From NCBI RefSeq assembly GCF_023555385.1, contig NZ_JAJSED010000001.1, positions 248,001 to 312,000 on the forward strand: 64,000 bases of DNA, in the 5' to 3' direction. The notes beneath the pieces are model-generated. The model worked only from the letters and a program-made list of their open reading frames with translations. It did no database searches and was not told where the DNA came from. This document shows positions 8,886 to 18,988 of this stretch, one piece after another. Both the position numbers and the translations under genes were made by a program. The stretch's first letter is position 1; every line of letters begins with the position of its first letter. The stretch comes from Guyparkeria hydrothermalis (GTDB lineage: Bacteria; Pseudomonadota; Gammaproteobacteria; Halothiobacillales; Halothiobacillaceae).

Positions 8886-11800
8886 TCACTCGGCGTCGTC
8901 GAGGACGATCAGGGTCTGGCCGGGCTTGACCTGGTCGCCTTCCTTGCAGAGCACGCTGGCCACGGTGCCGGCGGTCTCGCTGTCGACCTGGATCTCCATC
9001 TTCATCGACTCGAGCACCATCAGCGTCTGGCCGGCCTCGACCCGGTCGCCCTCGTCGACCTCGAGCTTCCAGACCACGCCATGGACGTGCTCGGCGATCG
9101 CCGTCTGGCCCTCGCCGAGCTCGATGGTGTCGATGCCGGTGTCGACCGGTTCGGACTCGGATTCGTAGTTGGCCTGCCCGGTGGCGATCCAGTGCTGGCG
9201 CTCGGCCTCGAAGGCGGCCTGCTGGCGTTCCTTGAAGGCGCGGATCTCCTCGGCGTTCTCCTCGATAAAGCGGTTGTAGCGCCCCAGCGAGAAGGTGGTC
9301 TCCTCGATCTCGAGCTCGATGCCGCCGTGCGGGAAGGCATCGCGCATCTTGAGGAGCTCGTCCTCGCTGACCTCGTAGTAGCGGATCTGGTCGAAGAAGC
9401 GCAGCAGCCACGGCTGCTGGAACTCGCGGGTCTGCTTGTAGCGGTTCCAGATCGGCAGGGTGCGACCGACGAACTGGTAGCCGCCCGGGCCCTCCATGCC
9501 GTAGATACACATGTACGAGCCGCCGATGCCCACCGCGTTCTCCGGCGTCCAGGTGCGCGCCGGGTTGTACTTGGTGGTCACCAGGCGGTGACGCGGGTCG
9601 ACCGGTGTCGCCAGCGGCGCGGACAGGTAGACGTCGCCCAGGCCCATGACGAGGTACGAGGCGTCGTAGACGATCCGCTTGACCTCCTCCTCGCTCTTCA
9701 GCCCGTTGATCCGCCGGATGAACTCGATGTTGCGCGGGCACCAGGGTGCATCCTTGCGCACCGACTGCATGTACTTCTCGGTCGCGAGCTGCGTCTGGCT
9801 GTCGTCCCAGGCCAGCGGCAGGTGGATGATCCGCGAGGGCAGCTCGACGTCCTCGAGACTCTTGAGCTCGCTTTCGGCCTGCTCGAGGATCGTCAGCAGC
9901 CGTTCGGTGGAGAGTGCGCGCGGCTCGTAGTGGATCTGCAGGCTGCGCACGCCCGGCGTCATCTCGACGATGCCGTCGATGCCCTGCTCGTTGAGCCATT
10001 CCAGCAGCGCCTGGACGCGGAAGCGCAGGGAGAGGTCGAGCACGATCGGGCCGTACTCGACCAGCAGGTACTTGTCGCCGGCCGGCCGGTAGGTCACGCC
10101 CACAGCGTGCTCGCCCTTGTCGGCGCGGCGTTGACGGATGACCGGGGTGGTGATCGGGGCTGGCTCGGCCTCGCACTCGGCCGGTTCGAGCCGGGCGACG
10201 GCTTCGGTCTGCTCGCGTTCGAGGCGGTTGGCCTCCTCGAGCGTGGTGGGGACGAAGCGGATGGTGTCGCCGGGCTTGAACTGGCCGAGCTTCCACAGGT
10301 CGGCGGTGACGATGGTCGCCGGGCAGACGAAGCCGCCCAGGCTGGGTCCGTCCGGGCCCAGGATCACCGGCATGTCGCCGGTGAAGTCGATGGTGCCGAT
10401 GGCGTAGGCGTTGTCGTGGATGTTCGACGGGTGCAGGCCGGCCTCGCCGCCGTCCTCGCGCGCCCACTCGGGCTTCGGGCCGATCAGGCGAACGCCGGTG
10501 CGGCTGGAGTTGTAGTGCACCTCCCAGTCGGTGCCGAAGAACATCTCGATGTCGTTGTCGGTGAAGAAGTCCGGCGCGCCGTGCGGGCCGTAGATGGTGC
10601 GCACTTCCCAGGCGTTGCCGTAGGTCGGCACCGAGTCCGCCGGCATGGCCGCCGGTGCGCCCTCGGTCTGCTGGCCCACGTGCAGGACGTCGCCCGGCCA
10701 GAGTACGCGCCCGCCGTGACCGCCCATCTGGCCGAGGGTGAAGGTCGAGCGGCTGCCCATGTGCCGCGGGACGTCCAGTCCGCCGCGGAAGGCGAGATAC
10801 GCGCGCGCACCGGTCCCCTCGACCGCGCCGATCTTGAGCGTCTGGCCACGACGGACGGCCACGGGCTCCCAGAAGGCCACCGGCTGGTCGTCGAGCGTGG
10901 CCGCCATGGCCGCGCCGGCCAGCGCGATGGTGGCGTCCGTGTTGAACTTCAGCGTCGGGCCGTTGACCGTCAGTTCCAGCCCGGCGACATCCTCCGGGTT
11001 GCCGACCAGACGATTGGCCTGGCGGAAGGCAAGCATGTCCATCGGGCCCGAGGGCGGCACGCCGATGTCCCAGTAGCCGACCCGGCCGGGGTAGTCCTGG
11101 ATGGTGGTCTGCGTGCCGGGCTTGATCACCTCGATCGTCGGGGCGCGGTACTCGATGCCGGCCAGGTGCGCAGTGGTGTAGTGGCCGCCGGTGAAGCCGG
11201 CATCGGTGGCGACCTGGCGCAGATAGAGCAGGTTGGTCTCCAGGCCGTGGATGGCGGTGTGATCGAGCGCCTCGCGCAGTTTCGCGATGGCGGCCTCCCG
11301 GTCGGGGGCGTGCACGATCAGCTTGGTGACCATCGGGTCGTAGAACGGCGAGATCTCGGTGCCGCTCTCCACCCAGGTCTCGATGCGGGTGTCCGCGGGC
11401 CAGCTCACCTCTGTGAGCAGCCCGGTGGAGGGCTGGAAGTTCTTGCCCGGATCCTCGGCGTACAGGCGCACCTGGATCGAGTGGCCGTCGACGCCTGCCG
11501 GGCGGAGGGTTTCCAGATCGGGCAGGTCATCGGCCGCGCCGCGCACCATCCACTCGACCAGGTCCACACCGGTGACTTCCTCGGTCACGCCGTGCTCCAC
11601 CTGCAGGCGGGTGTTGACCTCGAGGAAGTAGAAGCGGCCGGTGTCGTCGTCGAGGATGTACTCGACGGTGCCGGCCGAGCGGTAGTTCACGCCGCGACCG
11701 AGCGCCTCGGCGGCGCGCTGCAATTCCTCGCGCACCTCGGGGGTGAGGTTGGGCGCGGGCGTCTCCTCGACCACCTTCTGGTTGCGCCGCTGTAGCGAGC

Positions 11801-12491
11801 AGTCGCGCTCGCCCAGAGCGATCACCTGGCCCTTGCCGTCGCCGAACAGCTGCACCTCGACGTGGCGGGCGTGGCGGACGAACTTCTCGAGAAAGATGCC
11901 ACTGTCGGAGAAGTTGCTCTGCGACAGGCGACGGACCGATTCGAAGGCCTCCTCGAGTTCGGCGGCGTTCTCGCACAGGCGCATGCCGATGCCGCCGCCC
12001 CCGGCGGTGCTCTTGAGCATGACCGGATAGCCGATGCGCTCGGCCTCCGCTTTTGCCTGCTCGACATCGTCCAGCAGCCCCGTGCCCGGCAGCATCGGCA
12101 CGTCGGCCGCCTCGGCCAGTGCCCGGGCGGTGTGCTTGAGGCCGAACTCGCGCATCTGGCGTGGCGTCGGGCCGATAAAGGCGATCCCGGCCGCCTCGCA
12201 GGCCTCGGCGAAGGCGGCATTCTCGGAGAGAAAGCCGTAGCCGGGGTGGACGGCCTGGGCGCCGGTCTCGCGCGCGACCTCGAGGATGCGCTCGGCATTC
12301 AGGTAGGAGCTTGCGGCGGACGCCTCGCCGATGCAGACGGCCTCGTCGGCCTGACGGACGTGCAGGGCGTGACGATCCTGCTCGCTGTAGACGGCCACCG
12401 AGCGCACGCCGAGGCGCTTGAGGGTGCGGATGATGCGGCAGGCGATCGCGCCGCGATTGGCGATGAGAACCTTGTCGAACATGTCGGGCAT
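8886..12491 (-). CDS. Biotin-dependent guanidine/urea carboxylase
   Basis: A 1201-residue enzyme. Domains in order: biotin carboxylase (1-450, with [15 protein letters not shown] loop), KipA-like half of the carboxyltransferase (about 475-780, starting [11 protein letters not shown]), KipI-like half (about 795-1000) and a biotinyl domain with LESMKMEI near the C-terminus, the lysine being the biotin site. Such proteins are usually annotated urea carboxylase. With a guanidine-I riboswitch and both DUF1989 genes in the same operon, guanidine is the likelier substrate, giving carboxyguanidine. [11 protein letters not shown] (start 12482) is an alternative start. A CCGGGG/CCCCGG hairpin (12547-12562) lies in the gap to the gene before it. 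Confidence 0.92.
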   Translation of the reverse strand: MPDMFDKVLIANRGAIACRIIRTLKRLGVRSVAVYSEQDRHALHVRQADEAVCIGEASAASSYLNAERILEVARETGAQAVHPGYGFLSENAAFAEACEAAGIAFIGPTPRQMREFGLKHTARALAEAADVPMLPGTGLLDDVEQAKAEAERIGYPVMLKSTAGGGGIGMRLCENAAELEEAFESVRRLSQSNFSDSGIFLEKFVRHARHVEVQLFGDGKGQVIALGERDCSLQRRNQKVVEETPAPNLTPEVREELQRAAEALGRGVNYRSAGTVEYILDDDTGRFYFLEVNTRLQVEHGVTEEVTGVDLVEWMVRGAADDLPDLETLRPAGVDGHSIQVRLYAEDPGKNFQPSTGLLTEVSWPADTRIETWVESGTEISPFYDPMVTKLIVHAPDREAAIAKLREALDHTAIHGLETNLLYLRQVATDAGFTGGHYTTAHLAGIEYRAPTIEVIKPGTQTTIQDYPGRVGYWDIGVPPSGPMDMLAFRQANRLVGNPEDVAGLELTVNGPTLKFNTDATIALAGAAMAATLDDQPVAFWEPVAVRRGQTLKIGAVEGTGARAYLAFRGGLDVPRHMGSRSTFTLGQMGGHGGRVLWPGDVLHVGQQTEGAPAAMPADSVPTYGNAWEVRTIYGPHGAPDFFTDNDIEMFFGTDWEVHYNSSRTGVRLIGPKPEWAREDGGEAGLHPSNIHDNAYAIGTIDFTGDMPVILGPDGPSLGGFVCPATIVTADLWKLGQFKPGDTIRFVPTTLEEANRLEREQTEAVARLEPAECEAEPAPITTPVIRQRRADKGEHAVGVTYRPAGDKYLLVEYGPIVLDLSLRFRVQALLEWLNEQGIDGIVEMTPGVRSLQIHYEPRALSTERLLTILEQAESELKSLEDVELPSRIIHLPLAWDDSQTQLATEKYMQSVRKDAPWCPRNIEFIRRINGLKSEEEVKRIVYDASYLVMGLGDVYLSAPLATPVDPRHRLVTTKYNPARTWTPENAVGIGGSYMCIYGMEGPGGYQFVGRTLPIWNRYKQTREFQQPWLLRFFDQIRYYEVSEDELLKMRDAFPHGGIELEIEETTFSLGRYNRFIEENAEEIRAFKERQQAAFEAERQHWIATGQANYESESEPVDTGIDTIELGEGQTAIAEHVHGVVWKLEVDEGDRVEAGQTLMVLESMKMEIQVDSETAGTVASVLCKEGDQVKPGQTLIVLDDAE

Positions 12492-12584
12492 TCCAGGCTT
12501 TTCAGGGGACCAGTCGGGCGGGCCGTCCCGCCGGGGTGAACATCGCCCGGGGTCGTCCCCGGTGCGGTCGGATCGATCCCGTGG

Positions 12585-13235
12585 TCAGTCCCAGACGATC
12601 ATCTCGACCGGGGTGGGGTTGTAGGCGTTGCAGGGATTGTTGAGCTGCGGGCAGTTGGAGACCAGCACGATCACGTCCATCTCCGCGCGCATCTCGACGT
12701 ACTTGCCCGCATCCGAGATGCCGTCCTCGAAGGTCAGGCCGCCCTCGGGGGTCAGGGGCACGTTCATGAAGAAGTTGATGTTCGGGATGATGTCGCGCTT
12801 GGTCAGGCCGTAGTGGCTCTCGGCGATCGCGGTCAGGAAGCTGTCACGGCAGTTGTGCATCGGCTTCTTGTCGAGCGCGTAGCGCACCTGGTTGGACTCG
12901 GCCGAGCAGGCGCCGCCCAGGGTGTCGTGACGGCCGCAGGTATCGGCGGTGATCGTCAGCATCACGTTGCCCTCGTTGGACATCAGCTCCGAGCCGGCGG
13001 TCAGGTAGGCATTGCCCTGGGCGCGAATGGTGTCAATCGCGCTGTAGTGCTCCTCGGTGGGGCGTTCGAGGCTGTAGAAGAGCGTGTCGGCGGCCTGGTT
13101 TCCTTCGAGATCGAGGATGCGGAAGGTCTGGCCCTTCTTTACCTCGTGCATCCACGGTTTGCCTGCCGGGACCACCTCGCGGTAGACGGCGTTGGTCGGG
13201 TCGAGCGGGCTTTCGACCAGTGTCTGGCTGCTCAT
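12585..13235 (-). CDS. DUF1989 protein, urea-amidolyase-associated UAAP2 type (carboxyguanidine deiminase subunit)
   Basis: A 216-residue protein of the DUF1989 family, homologous to the product of the gene it overlaps. Conserved pieces are [11 protein letters not shown] (about 46), [12 protein letters not shown] and NCRDSFL, and the C-terminal [21 protein letters not shown] that holds paired cysteines. Known work on this family shows that the two DUF1989 proteins together form carboxyguanidine deiminase, converting carboxyguanidine to allophanate and ammonia. The start overlaps the stop of the UAAP1 gene by four bases (ATGA), supporting a heteromeric enzyme. Confidence 0.9.
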   Translation of the reverse strand: MSSQTLVESPLDPTNAVYREVVPAGKPWMHEVKKGQTFRILDLEGNQAADTLFYSLERPTEEHYSAIDTIRAQGNAYLTAGSELMSNEGNVMLTITADTCGRHDTLGGACSAESNQVRYALDKKPMHNCRDSFLTAIAESHYGLTKRDIIPNINFFMNVPLTPEGGLTFEDGISDAGKYVEMRAEMDVIVLVSNCPQLNNPCNAYNPTPVEMIVWD

Positions 13236-13981
13236 GAGTACGCCTCCTGACAGTTGTGGATTGCGGTGTTGGCGTAGGCGCGCGCATTCTCCGGGCGGAA
13301 GTTGACGCAGTAGTCGTAGGCGGGCACCACCGGCTCCGAGCGGTAGATGACGATATCCACGTCACCGGGACGGTAGGACGGGCCCGGGTCCATCGGGTGC
13401 GGGGCGGTGTTGAGCACCACCAGGGTGTCCATCTCGGCGCGCAGGTCGATGTAGTCGCCGGCCTGGCTGTTGTCCTCGTCGAATCGTAGCCCGCCGTCCG
13501 CGTCGGCGTGCACTTTGCTGAAGAAGTTGAGGTTGGGCACCAGGTCACGCTGGCCGAGGTTCCATTTCTCCAGCTCGATCAGGAACAGCTCGCGGCCGCT
13601 GCGGTAGAAGTCGTTGCGGTACTCCTGGTAGCTGTGCTCGCCGTACTTGTCGCGGATCATCGACGCGTCGGTGATGCCGCCGATGGTGTCGTGCCAGCCG
13701 ACGCTGTCATCGACGATCGACATCATCACCCGGCCCATGTCGGAGTAGAGCATGTTGCCGTGTGACAGCTTGGAGGTGTGCTGGCCCTTGAGCGTGTCCG
13801 GGGCGTTGTAGCGCTCCAGCGGGTTGGTCGGGTTGTAGAGCAGGGTGGAAACGTTCGCGCGGCCGTCGCGGTCGACCAGGCGCAGCGTAAAGCCGCGCTT
13901 GATCACCAGCGACCAGTAGCGTGCGCCGGGCAGGGTGTCCCGGTACACGATCGGGGTGTTGAGTTCGGGAGTGGTGTTCAT
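13232..13981 (-). CDS. DUF1989 protein, urea-amidolyase-associated UAAP1 type (carboxyguanidine deiminase subunit)
   Basis: A 249-residue DUF1989 protein, the longer of the pair. It carries [29 protein letters not shown] and a C-terminal region without the cysteine pair of its partner. As the companion of the UAAP2 protein it is expected to form carboxyguanidine deiminase. The start overlaps the ATP-binding gene's stop (ATGA, 13978-13981), and the stop overlaps the next start, so three genes are translationally coupled. The old annotation, urea degradation accessory protein, is superseded by the guanidine role. Confidence 0.9.
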   Translation of the reverse strand: MNTTPELNTPIVYRDTLPGARYWSLVIKRGFTLRLVDRDGRANVSTLLYNPTNPLERYNAPDTLKGQHTSKLSHGNMLYSDMGRVMMSIVDDSVGWHDTIGGITDASMIRDKYGEHSYQEYRNDFYRSGRELFLIELEKWNLGQRDLVPNLNFFSKVHADADGGLRFDEDNSQAGDYIDLRAEMDTLVVLNTAPHPMDPGPSYRPGDVDIVIYRSEPVVPAYDYCVNFRPENARAYANTAIHNCQEAYS

Positions 13982-14793
13982 CCGTCCTCCTCGGCTGTTG
14001 ATGAATGGGGGACGACATGGGCTTCAACGCCCAGGCGCTGACCCACGGCGCGATAGACCGACGGGTGCGGGGTCGCGTGGGACAGCGGGATGTCGTAGGT
14101 GATGTTGGCCCCGAAGGCCCCGGGGGCCTGCGGGTCGTGGCGGACCTTGTCGAACACCAGCAGGCGGCTGCCGAGTTCGAAGGCCTCCTTGAGGTCGTGG
14201 GTGACCATGAAGATGGTCAGGCCCTGGCGCTGCCAGAGCTCGCGGACCAGCTCGTGCATGTCCTGGCGGATGCCCGGATCCAGCGCGCCGAACGGCTCGT
14301 CCAGGAGCAGGATCTTCGGATCCTTCATCAGGGCCTGGGCAATGGCCAGGCGTTGCTGCATGCCGCCGGAAAGCTCGCTGGGGTACTTGTTCGCCGCCTG
14401 CTCGAGGCCGACGGAGGCAAGCATCTTCAGCGCCCGGTCACGGGCCTCGCGGCGCTGCCGGCCGAACAACCGCCCGGTGAAGCGGGTGCGGCCCAGTTCC
14501 TCGGCGACCAGCACGTTGCCCAGGGCGGTCAGGTGCGGGAACACCGAGTACTTCTGGAACACCACGCCGCGATCGGGGCCGGGCTCGTCAGGCATCGGCT
14601 GGCCGTCGAGCTGCATCTCGCCGCGGGTCGGGCTCTCCTGGCCGAGCAGCATCCGCAGGAACGTGCTCTTGCCGCAGCCGGAGGCGCCGACGATGGTGAC
14701 GAACTCGCCCGCCTCGACGTGCAGGTCGATGTTCTCCAGCACCACGTCGCGACCGTATTCCTTCCAGACGTTCTTGAGCGTGACGGTGCTCAT
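13978..14793 (-). CDS. ABC transporter ATPase (guanidine uptake, NitT/TauT class)
   Basis: A 271-residue ATPase with Walker A GASGCGKST (about residue 36), signature LSGGMQQR, Walker B ILLLDEPFGALD and the switch histidine in MVTHD. The frame is open upstream, but the ATG at 14793 starts the first strand and overlaps the permease stop as ATGA. It powers the transporter whose permease and binding protein precede it. Substrate is inferred to be guanidine or a close relative from the riboswitch. Confidence 0.92.
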   Translation of the reverse strand: MSTVTLKNVWKEYGRDVVLENIDLHVEAGEFVTIVGASGCGKSTFLRMLLGQESPTRGEMQLDGQPMPDEPGPDRGVVFQKYSVFPHLTALGNVLVAEELGRTRFTGRLFGRQRREARDRALKMLASVGLEQAANKYPSELSGGMQQRLAIAQALMKDPKILLLDEPFGALDPGIRQDMHELVRELWQRQGLTIFMVTHDLKEAFELGSRLLVFDKVRHDPQAPGAFGANITYDIPLSHATPHPSVYRAVGQRLGVEAHVVPHSSTAEEDG

Positions 14794-15611
14794 CAGGACC
14801 TCCGTGCCCGGTACCAGGGGAAGACGACGCGCACGATCAGACGCAGGATCGCGTCGGCGAGGAACGCCAGCAGCGTGATCCACATGACGTACGGCAGGAT
14901 CAGTTCCATGTCGAGGTAGCGGCGCACCAGGAAGATGCGGTAGCCCAGCCCCTCGGTGGCGGCGATGGCCTCCGAGGCGATCAGGAACAGCCAGGCCGAG
15001 CCCAGCGCCAGGCGAGTGGCGTCGAGCAGGCGGGGCATGACCTGGGGCAGCACCAGGCGCAGAATGATCTGCCAGGTGTTGGCACCCAGGGTCTGCGCCT
15101 TCACCAGCAGCTCGCGGGGGAGTTCCTCCACGCGCTGCTGGATGTCGCGCATGATGAACGGGGCGATCCCGAACACGATCAGTGCCACCTTGGCGACCTC
15201 GCCAACGCCCAGGGCGATGAAGAGGATCGGCAGCACCGCGAGCGGCGGGATCATGGATAGGACCGAGACAAACGGCGAGAAGGTCCGGTTGGCGTAGGGG
15301 ATCAACCCGGTCAGCACGCCCACTACCAGGCCGATGGCCATGGCGATGCCGACCCCGAGGCCCAGCCGGATCAGGCTGGCCGAGGTGTCCACCCAGAGGG
15401 TGAGCTCGCCGGTGCGCCGGTTGGGCTCGGTGGCGACATCGGCGAAGGTGTCGGCCATCGCCGCGATCGAGGGCAACAGCGGGTCGTCCGGGTTCTCGGC
15501 CAGCCGGTTGGCGGAGACTGAGAGGTAGACCAGCAGTACCAGCACGAACGGCAGCAGGCCGAGGGCGAGTCGCCATGGGGCAGCCGGTGCTTGGTTGATC
15601 AAACGCTTCAT
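14793..15611 (-). CDS. ABC transporter permease (guanidine uptake, NitT/TauT class)
   Basis: A 272-residue inner-membrane protein with about six hydrophobic segments and the permease EAA-type loop around ELPRELLVKAQTLGANTWQI. It belongs to the SsuC/TauC/NrtB-like permeases. Coupled to the ATPase gene by a four-base overlap. An 80-base gap with a strong hairpin (15652-15678) separates it from the binding-protein gene, which is expected to raise the level of binding protein relative to permease. Confidence 0.92.
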   Translation of the reverse strand: MKRLINQAPAAPWRLALGLLPFVLVLLVYLSVSANRLAENPDDPLLPSIAAMADTFADVATEPNRRTGELTLWVDTSASLIRLGLGVGIAMAIGLVVGVLTGLIPYANRTFSPFVSVLSMIPPLAVLPILFIALGVGEVAKVALIVFGIAPFIMRDIQQRVEELPRELLVKAQTLGANTWQIILRLVLPQVMPRLLDATRLALGSAWLFLIASEAIAATEGLGYRIFLVRRYLDMELILPYVMWITLLAFLADAILRLIVRVVFPWYRARRS

Positions 15612-15651
15612 GGACTAGTCACTTTTGGGGTCCGTTTGGCTCGGTGGTTGT

Positions 15652-15678
15652 CCCGGGCAGGCATTAGTCCTGTCCGGG
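15652..15678 (-). other. Intercistronic hairpin after the binding-protein gene
   Basis: CCCGGACAGG and CCTGCCCGGG pair across a seven-base loop, 14 bases after the binding-protein stop. No T-run follows, so it more likely protects the 3' end of the upstream message or causes partial termination than ends the operon. Confidence 0.5.
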
Positions 15679-15691
15679 TCGACGGGCCGGA

Positions 15692-16783
15692 TCAGAGCTC
15701 GCCGTCGCGCGCCATGCGCGTGTAGTCGGCGTTGAAGCGGAACTTGACGTTGGACTCGCTGCCCAGGACGGAACCATCGGCGAACTCGATGCCGACGAAG
15801 TCCGGGCTGTCGGCGCGCTCGCCCAGCAGACCGTGCTTGAAGGCGAACTGACGGACGCTTTCCATGGTCTCCGCAGGGGTGTCGCTTTCGAGGAAGGAGA
15901 CGGCGTTGGCCGGGTCATAGAACATGCTGGTGGAGTCCAGCTGAGCCTCGTAGCCGGCCAGATCGGTGCCGGCGGCCTCGGCCATCGCGGTGCGCGCCTC
16001 GACGGCCGCCTCGGAATCGCCGCGCATGCTGCTCATGATTTCGTACCAGGCGCCGGTCAGGGCCTTGCCGAGCTTGGGGTTGTCCTCGAGGGTCTCGGTG
16101 TTCACGACCAGGAGGTCCATGATCTCGCCGGGGATCTCGGAGGAGTCAAACACCACGCTGGCCTCGCCCTGCTTCTTGAGCTCGCCCAGCTGCGGGTTCC
16201 AGGTGACCACCGCCTCGACGTCGGGCGAGGAGAAGGCGGCGACGATGTCGGCATCCGAGGTGTTGACCACCTTGACGTCGCGCTCGCTCATGTCGACCGA
16301 TTCCAGGGCGCGGGCGAGCAGGTAGTGGGAGACGGACAGCTCGACCAGATGCACCGACTTGCCTTCGATATCCTCGAGCTTGTCGGTGCCCTTGAGCACG
16401 ACGCCGTCGTTGCCGTTGGAGAAGTCGCCCATGATCAGGGCAGTGGAGTCGACGCCACCGGCGGCCGGAATGGTCAGCGCGTCCATGTTGGTGACGGTTA
16501 CGCCGTCGTAGGAACCGGCGGTGTAGAGGTTGATCGACTCGATGTAGTCGTTGATCTGCACGACGTCGATCTCGATGTCGTACTTGTCGGCCCACTTGTC
16601 GACGATGCCTTCGGCCTCGCCATAGCCCCAGGGCATCCAGCCCACGTAGATGCTCCAGGCGATCTTGAAGCTGTCACGCTCCTCGGCAAGTGCCTGGGGA
16701 GCGGCGAACGAGCCGGCGAGTGTGGCGGCCGACAGCGCGGCGGCGGTCAGGTACGAACGGAACGGGCGTTTGAAACCGGACAT
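15692..16783 (-). CDS. ABC transporter substrate-binding protein (guanidine uptake)
   Basis: A 363-residue periplasmic protein with a signal peptide ending PQALA. The mature start FKIAWSIYVGWMPWGY is typical of the SsuA/TauA-like proteins in urea-carboxylase (guanidine) operons; the aromatic WxxxxGWMPWGY could line a cation-binding pocket. It is the first gene behind the guanidine-I riboswitch, 49 bases from the end of the aptamer. GGAGAG precedes the ATG. Direct guanidine binding is not proved by the sequence. Confidence 0.92.
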   Translation of the reverse strand: MSGFKRPFRSYLTAAALSAATLAGSFAAPQALAEERDSFKIAWSIYVGWMPWGYGEAEGIVDKWADKYDIEIDVVQINDYIESINLYTAGSYDGVTVTNMDALTIPAAGGVDSTALIMGDFSNGNDGVVLKGTDKLEDIEGKSVHLVELSVSHYLLARALESVDMSERDVKVVNTSDADIVAAFSSPDVEAVVTWNPQLGELKKQGEASVVFDSSEIPGEIMDLLVVNTETLEDNPKLGKALTGAWYEIMSSMRGDSEAAVEARTAMAEAAGTDLAGYEAQLDSTSMFYDPANAVSFLESDTPAETMESVRQFAFKHGLLGERADSPDFVGIEFADGSVLGSESNVKFRFNADYTRMARDGEL

Positions 16784-16831
16784 GGTTCTCTCCTTTGAGG
16801 GTTACGGACGGCGCGCCGGAGCATCACGTGC

Positions 16832-16927
16832 GATCTCCCGGGCTTTTGTCCCGCCGTGTAACCCCTCCGCTGGAGAGGTCGGCGACTCTCGGACCAGTCA
16901 CCCGCCGTAGCGGATCGGAACCCTAGT
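16832..16927 (-). promoter_or_regulatory. Guanidine-I (ykkC) riboswitch
   Basis: Read on the minus strand, the leader has, in order, CTAGGGTTCCG, then GGCGGGTGACTGGTCCGAGA, a variable stem, then ACACGGCGGGACAAAAGCCC followed by GGGAGA. These are the conserved segments of the ykkC subtype 1 aptamer, which binds guanidinium. It sits in the 5' UTR of the transporter/carboxylase operon. No separate terminator with a T-run is clear between aptamer and start codon; the expression platform could work at translation, since GGAGAG before the ATG is the ribosome site. Confidence 0.95.
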
Positions 16928-17003
16928 CGCCCATTGAATCCATGTTGTAGACGGTGTCCGGAACCGCACGTCCCGACTCCTTGCGCGTCACGGTTACCGG
17001 TAT

Positions 17004-17019
17004 TGCAGGGATGGTGCCA
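17004..17019 (-). promoter_or_regulatory. Sigma-54 promoter of the guanidine operon
   Basis: Minus strand TGGCACCATCCCTGCA fits TGGCAC-N5-TTGCW with one change, with GG and GC at the required 10-base spacing. Transcription would begin about 12 bases downstream and run through the riboswitch. Confidence 0.8.
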
Positions 17020-17105
17020 ATTTTACGTTCGGAGGAATGTTTCGTATTAACAGCATGTTGCGAGGCTGTTGTGTCAAAGGACATTAGGTGGGTCGAGGGA
17101 CGGTC

Positions 17106-17142
17106 TGCACGGTGATGGGGTGCCGTGCCCGGGATTGGTGCA
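17106..17142 (-). promoter_or_regulatory. NtrC-like enhancer sites upstream of the guanidine operon
   Basis: TGCCCGGGATTGGTGCA (17126-17142) matches the NtrC form TGCACYANNNTGGTGCA at 14 of 17 positions. A second, less regular pair of half-sites, TGCAC and GGTGC, starts at 17106. They lie 87-123 bases upstream of the sigma-54 promoter, a normal enhancer distance. The stretch 16784-17149 otherwise holds only the promoter and riboswitch. Confidence 0.45.
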
Positions 17143-17149
17143 GGGGTGA

Positions 17150-18700
17150 CTACAGCAACCACTCGACCGGCATCAGCGAAAACAGCCAGGACGTCGCGCG
17201 CTTCTTGAGACCGGCGCCGGGCTCGATCGTATGCCGGATGATCTCGTCGTCACGCTGCTCGACCCAGCGCAACTCGCCCTCCTCGAGTTCCAGCCGGTAG
17301 GCGGCTTCCGGCACATGCACGTCAAAGGTATGGCTGATCGCACTGGCCAGTTCCGTACTCTCGATCACGAAGCCCAGTTCGGTATTGAGGAGCACCGAGC
17401 GTGGATCGACATTGTAGGAGCCGATGAATACCCGCTTGCCGTCGATGACCACTGCCTTGGCGTGCAGGGTGGTGGCCGGACTGCCGAACGGACCCCGGCC
17501 TTCGGAGTCCGGTTCCTTCTCGCCGACCCGTTTCATTTCGTAAAGCTCGACGCCGGCTTCGAGCAAGGGTTCGCGGTAGCGCGCATAGCCGGAATGGGCG
17601 GGGGCCATGTCGGTGGCGTCGAGCGAGTTGGTGAGTACTCGAACCCGCACGCCGCGTTGCGCGAGGGTGCTCAGGGCCTCGGTCAAGGTCGGGGTGGGGA
17701 CGAAGAACGACGAGATGATGTCGACTGATTTTTGCGGCACACCGAGCTTTTTACGCAGATCGAGCGTGAGCAGGTCCTCGAGTTCGATGGCTCCGAGTCC
17801 CTTGGCCGGGGGATCGATCACCAGGTCGGTTGGCGCCCAGATCAGACCCAGCTTCCCCCGGAACAGGTTGCCAATGACGTAGTTCTCGCGCACCGCGACC
17901 AGAAGGTCCTGGGTGTGGGGGGCGAGCGAGAGGGCATCGGCCTCCCAGTCCATTTTCTCCAGCACGTCCTCGTCCGCGGGATCCAGGATCTGCTCGGCCG
18001 GGTAGGCGGATTCGCTCTGCCAGTATTCGTCGAAGCCCCGCGAGACATTGTCGACCACCGGGCCGATGGCGAGGATGTCCAGATCCGAGAACAGGAACCC
18101 TTCGGTGGAGCCGAAGTAGCTGTCCCCGATATTGCGCCCACCGCTGATCAGGGCGGCGTTGTCGGCAATCAGCACCTTGTTGTGCATGCGACGGTTGGAC
18201 CGCTCGAAGCGGGTGAGGAACTCGATCCAGCGGGCATTGCGCGCCATGAAGGGATTGAACAGCCGGACCTCGAAATTCGGGTGGTCATTGAGGGCGGCCA
18301 GTTCGGGGTCCAGTTCTCGGGTGCCCTGATCGTCGAGTAGCAGGCGGACGCGCACGCCTCGCTTGGCGGCATCCAGCAACTCGCGCAGGAGGAGCGTCCC
18401 GGAGCGGTCGTCGTACCAGATGTAGTACTGCACATCGAGGGTGCGCTGGGCGTTGCGGGCCAGATGGGTGAGGGCTGCGAAGGTTGTCGACGGGTCGGCG
18501 AGCAGGTAAGCGCCCACCTTGCCCGGATGGGCAGCAAGTTGGTCTTCGATCGCACTGCCGATCGGGGTGAAGCGTGTCTGCTCCACCGGAATGGCCGTCG
18601 AGGTCGGCCGGTGTTTCAGCGGCGGCAGCGCGCAGCCAGCCAGCAATACAGCGGCCAGCACAACGACCAGCAATCTCGGTGCGGGCGTCCCCTTTATCAC
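17150..18700 (-). CDS. clsC: Phospholipase D family lipoprotein, cardiolipin synthase C-like
   Basis: A 516-residue protein with a lipoprotein signal (LLAGC, about residue 23) and two HKD catalytic motifs: HNKVLIAD (about 172) and HAKAVVIDG (about 405), each followed by a GS/GG loop. The arrangement and length match ClsC/YmdC-type cardiolipin synthases, which make cardiolipin from phosphatidylglycerol and phosphatidylethanolamine; a lipid-anchored form is common in this group. It is transcribed alone and ends next to the enhancer sites of the guanidine operon. The E. coli partner YmdB (a macrodomain protein) is not adjacent, although another macrodomain gene lies 6 kb away. Confidence 0.82.
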   Translation of the reverse strand: MIKGTPAPRLLVVVLAAVLLAGCALPPLKHRPTSTAIPVEQTRFTPIGSAIEDQLAAHPGKVGAYLLADPSTTFAALTHLARNAQRTLDVQYYIWYDDRSGTLLLRELLDAAKRGVRVRLLLDDQGTRELDPELAALNDHPNFEVRLFNPFMARNARWIEFLTRFERSNRRMHNKVLIADNAALISGGRNIGDSYFGSTEGFLFSDLDILAIGPVVDNVSRGFDEYWQSESAYPAEQILDPADEDVLEKMDWEADALSLAPHTQDLLVAVRENYVIGNLFRGKLGLIWAPTDLVIDPPAKGLGAIELEDLLTLDLRKKLGVPQKSVDIISSFFVPTPTLTEALSTLAQRGVRVRVLTNSLDATDMAPAHSGYARYREPLLEAGVELYEMKRVGEKEPDSEGRGPFGSPATTLHAKAVVIDGKRVFIGSYNVDPRSVLLNTELGFVIESTELASAISHTFDVHVPEAAYRLELEEGELRWVEQRDDEIIRHTIEPGAGLKKRATSWLFSLMPVEWLL

Positions 18701-18988
18701 GCATCGGCTCCTTTCATTACCACATCACCATAGACGGTTGGATCGGGTCACGGTTCGATACTTCCGCCGAACGGCGGAGCGTTCCGGGTCCTGGTGTGGC
18801 AGTTCTGCGTCAGGTGAGTCGGGTGCGTGGTTGGAACGGGCACTTTTTTGGTGCATCACGGTTGCCTCGCTGGCAGAATCCGCGCTCCTTTGCCACGGTC
18901 AATCCTGAGAGCGTTGCTCGGGTATTCCGTGCGTACTGATATGAGGCCGCCCCGCCGCCGGGAGCGGCCGTACACGGAGAAGCGTTAC

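Noticed and set aside
6928-9168. Open frame of 746 codons on the plus strand
   Set aside because: Antisense to atzF and to the end of the carboxylase; shadow composition, no ribosome site.
9081-11795. Open frame of 904 codons on the plus strand
   Set aside because: It is fully antisense to the biotin carboxylase, has the Asp/Val/Arg/Gly-rich composition of a reverse-frame shadow in high-GC DNA, and no family motif.
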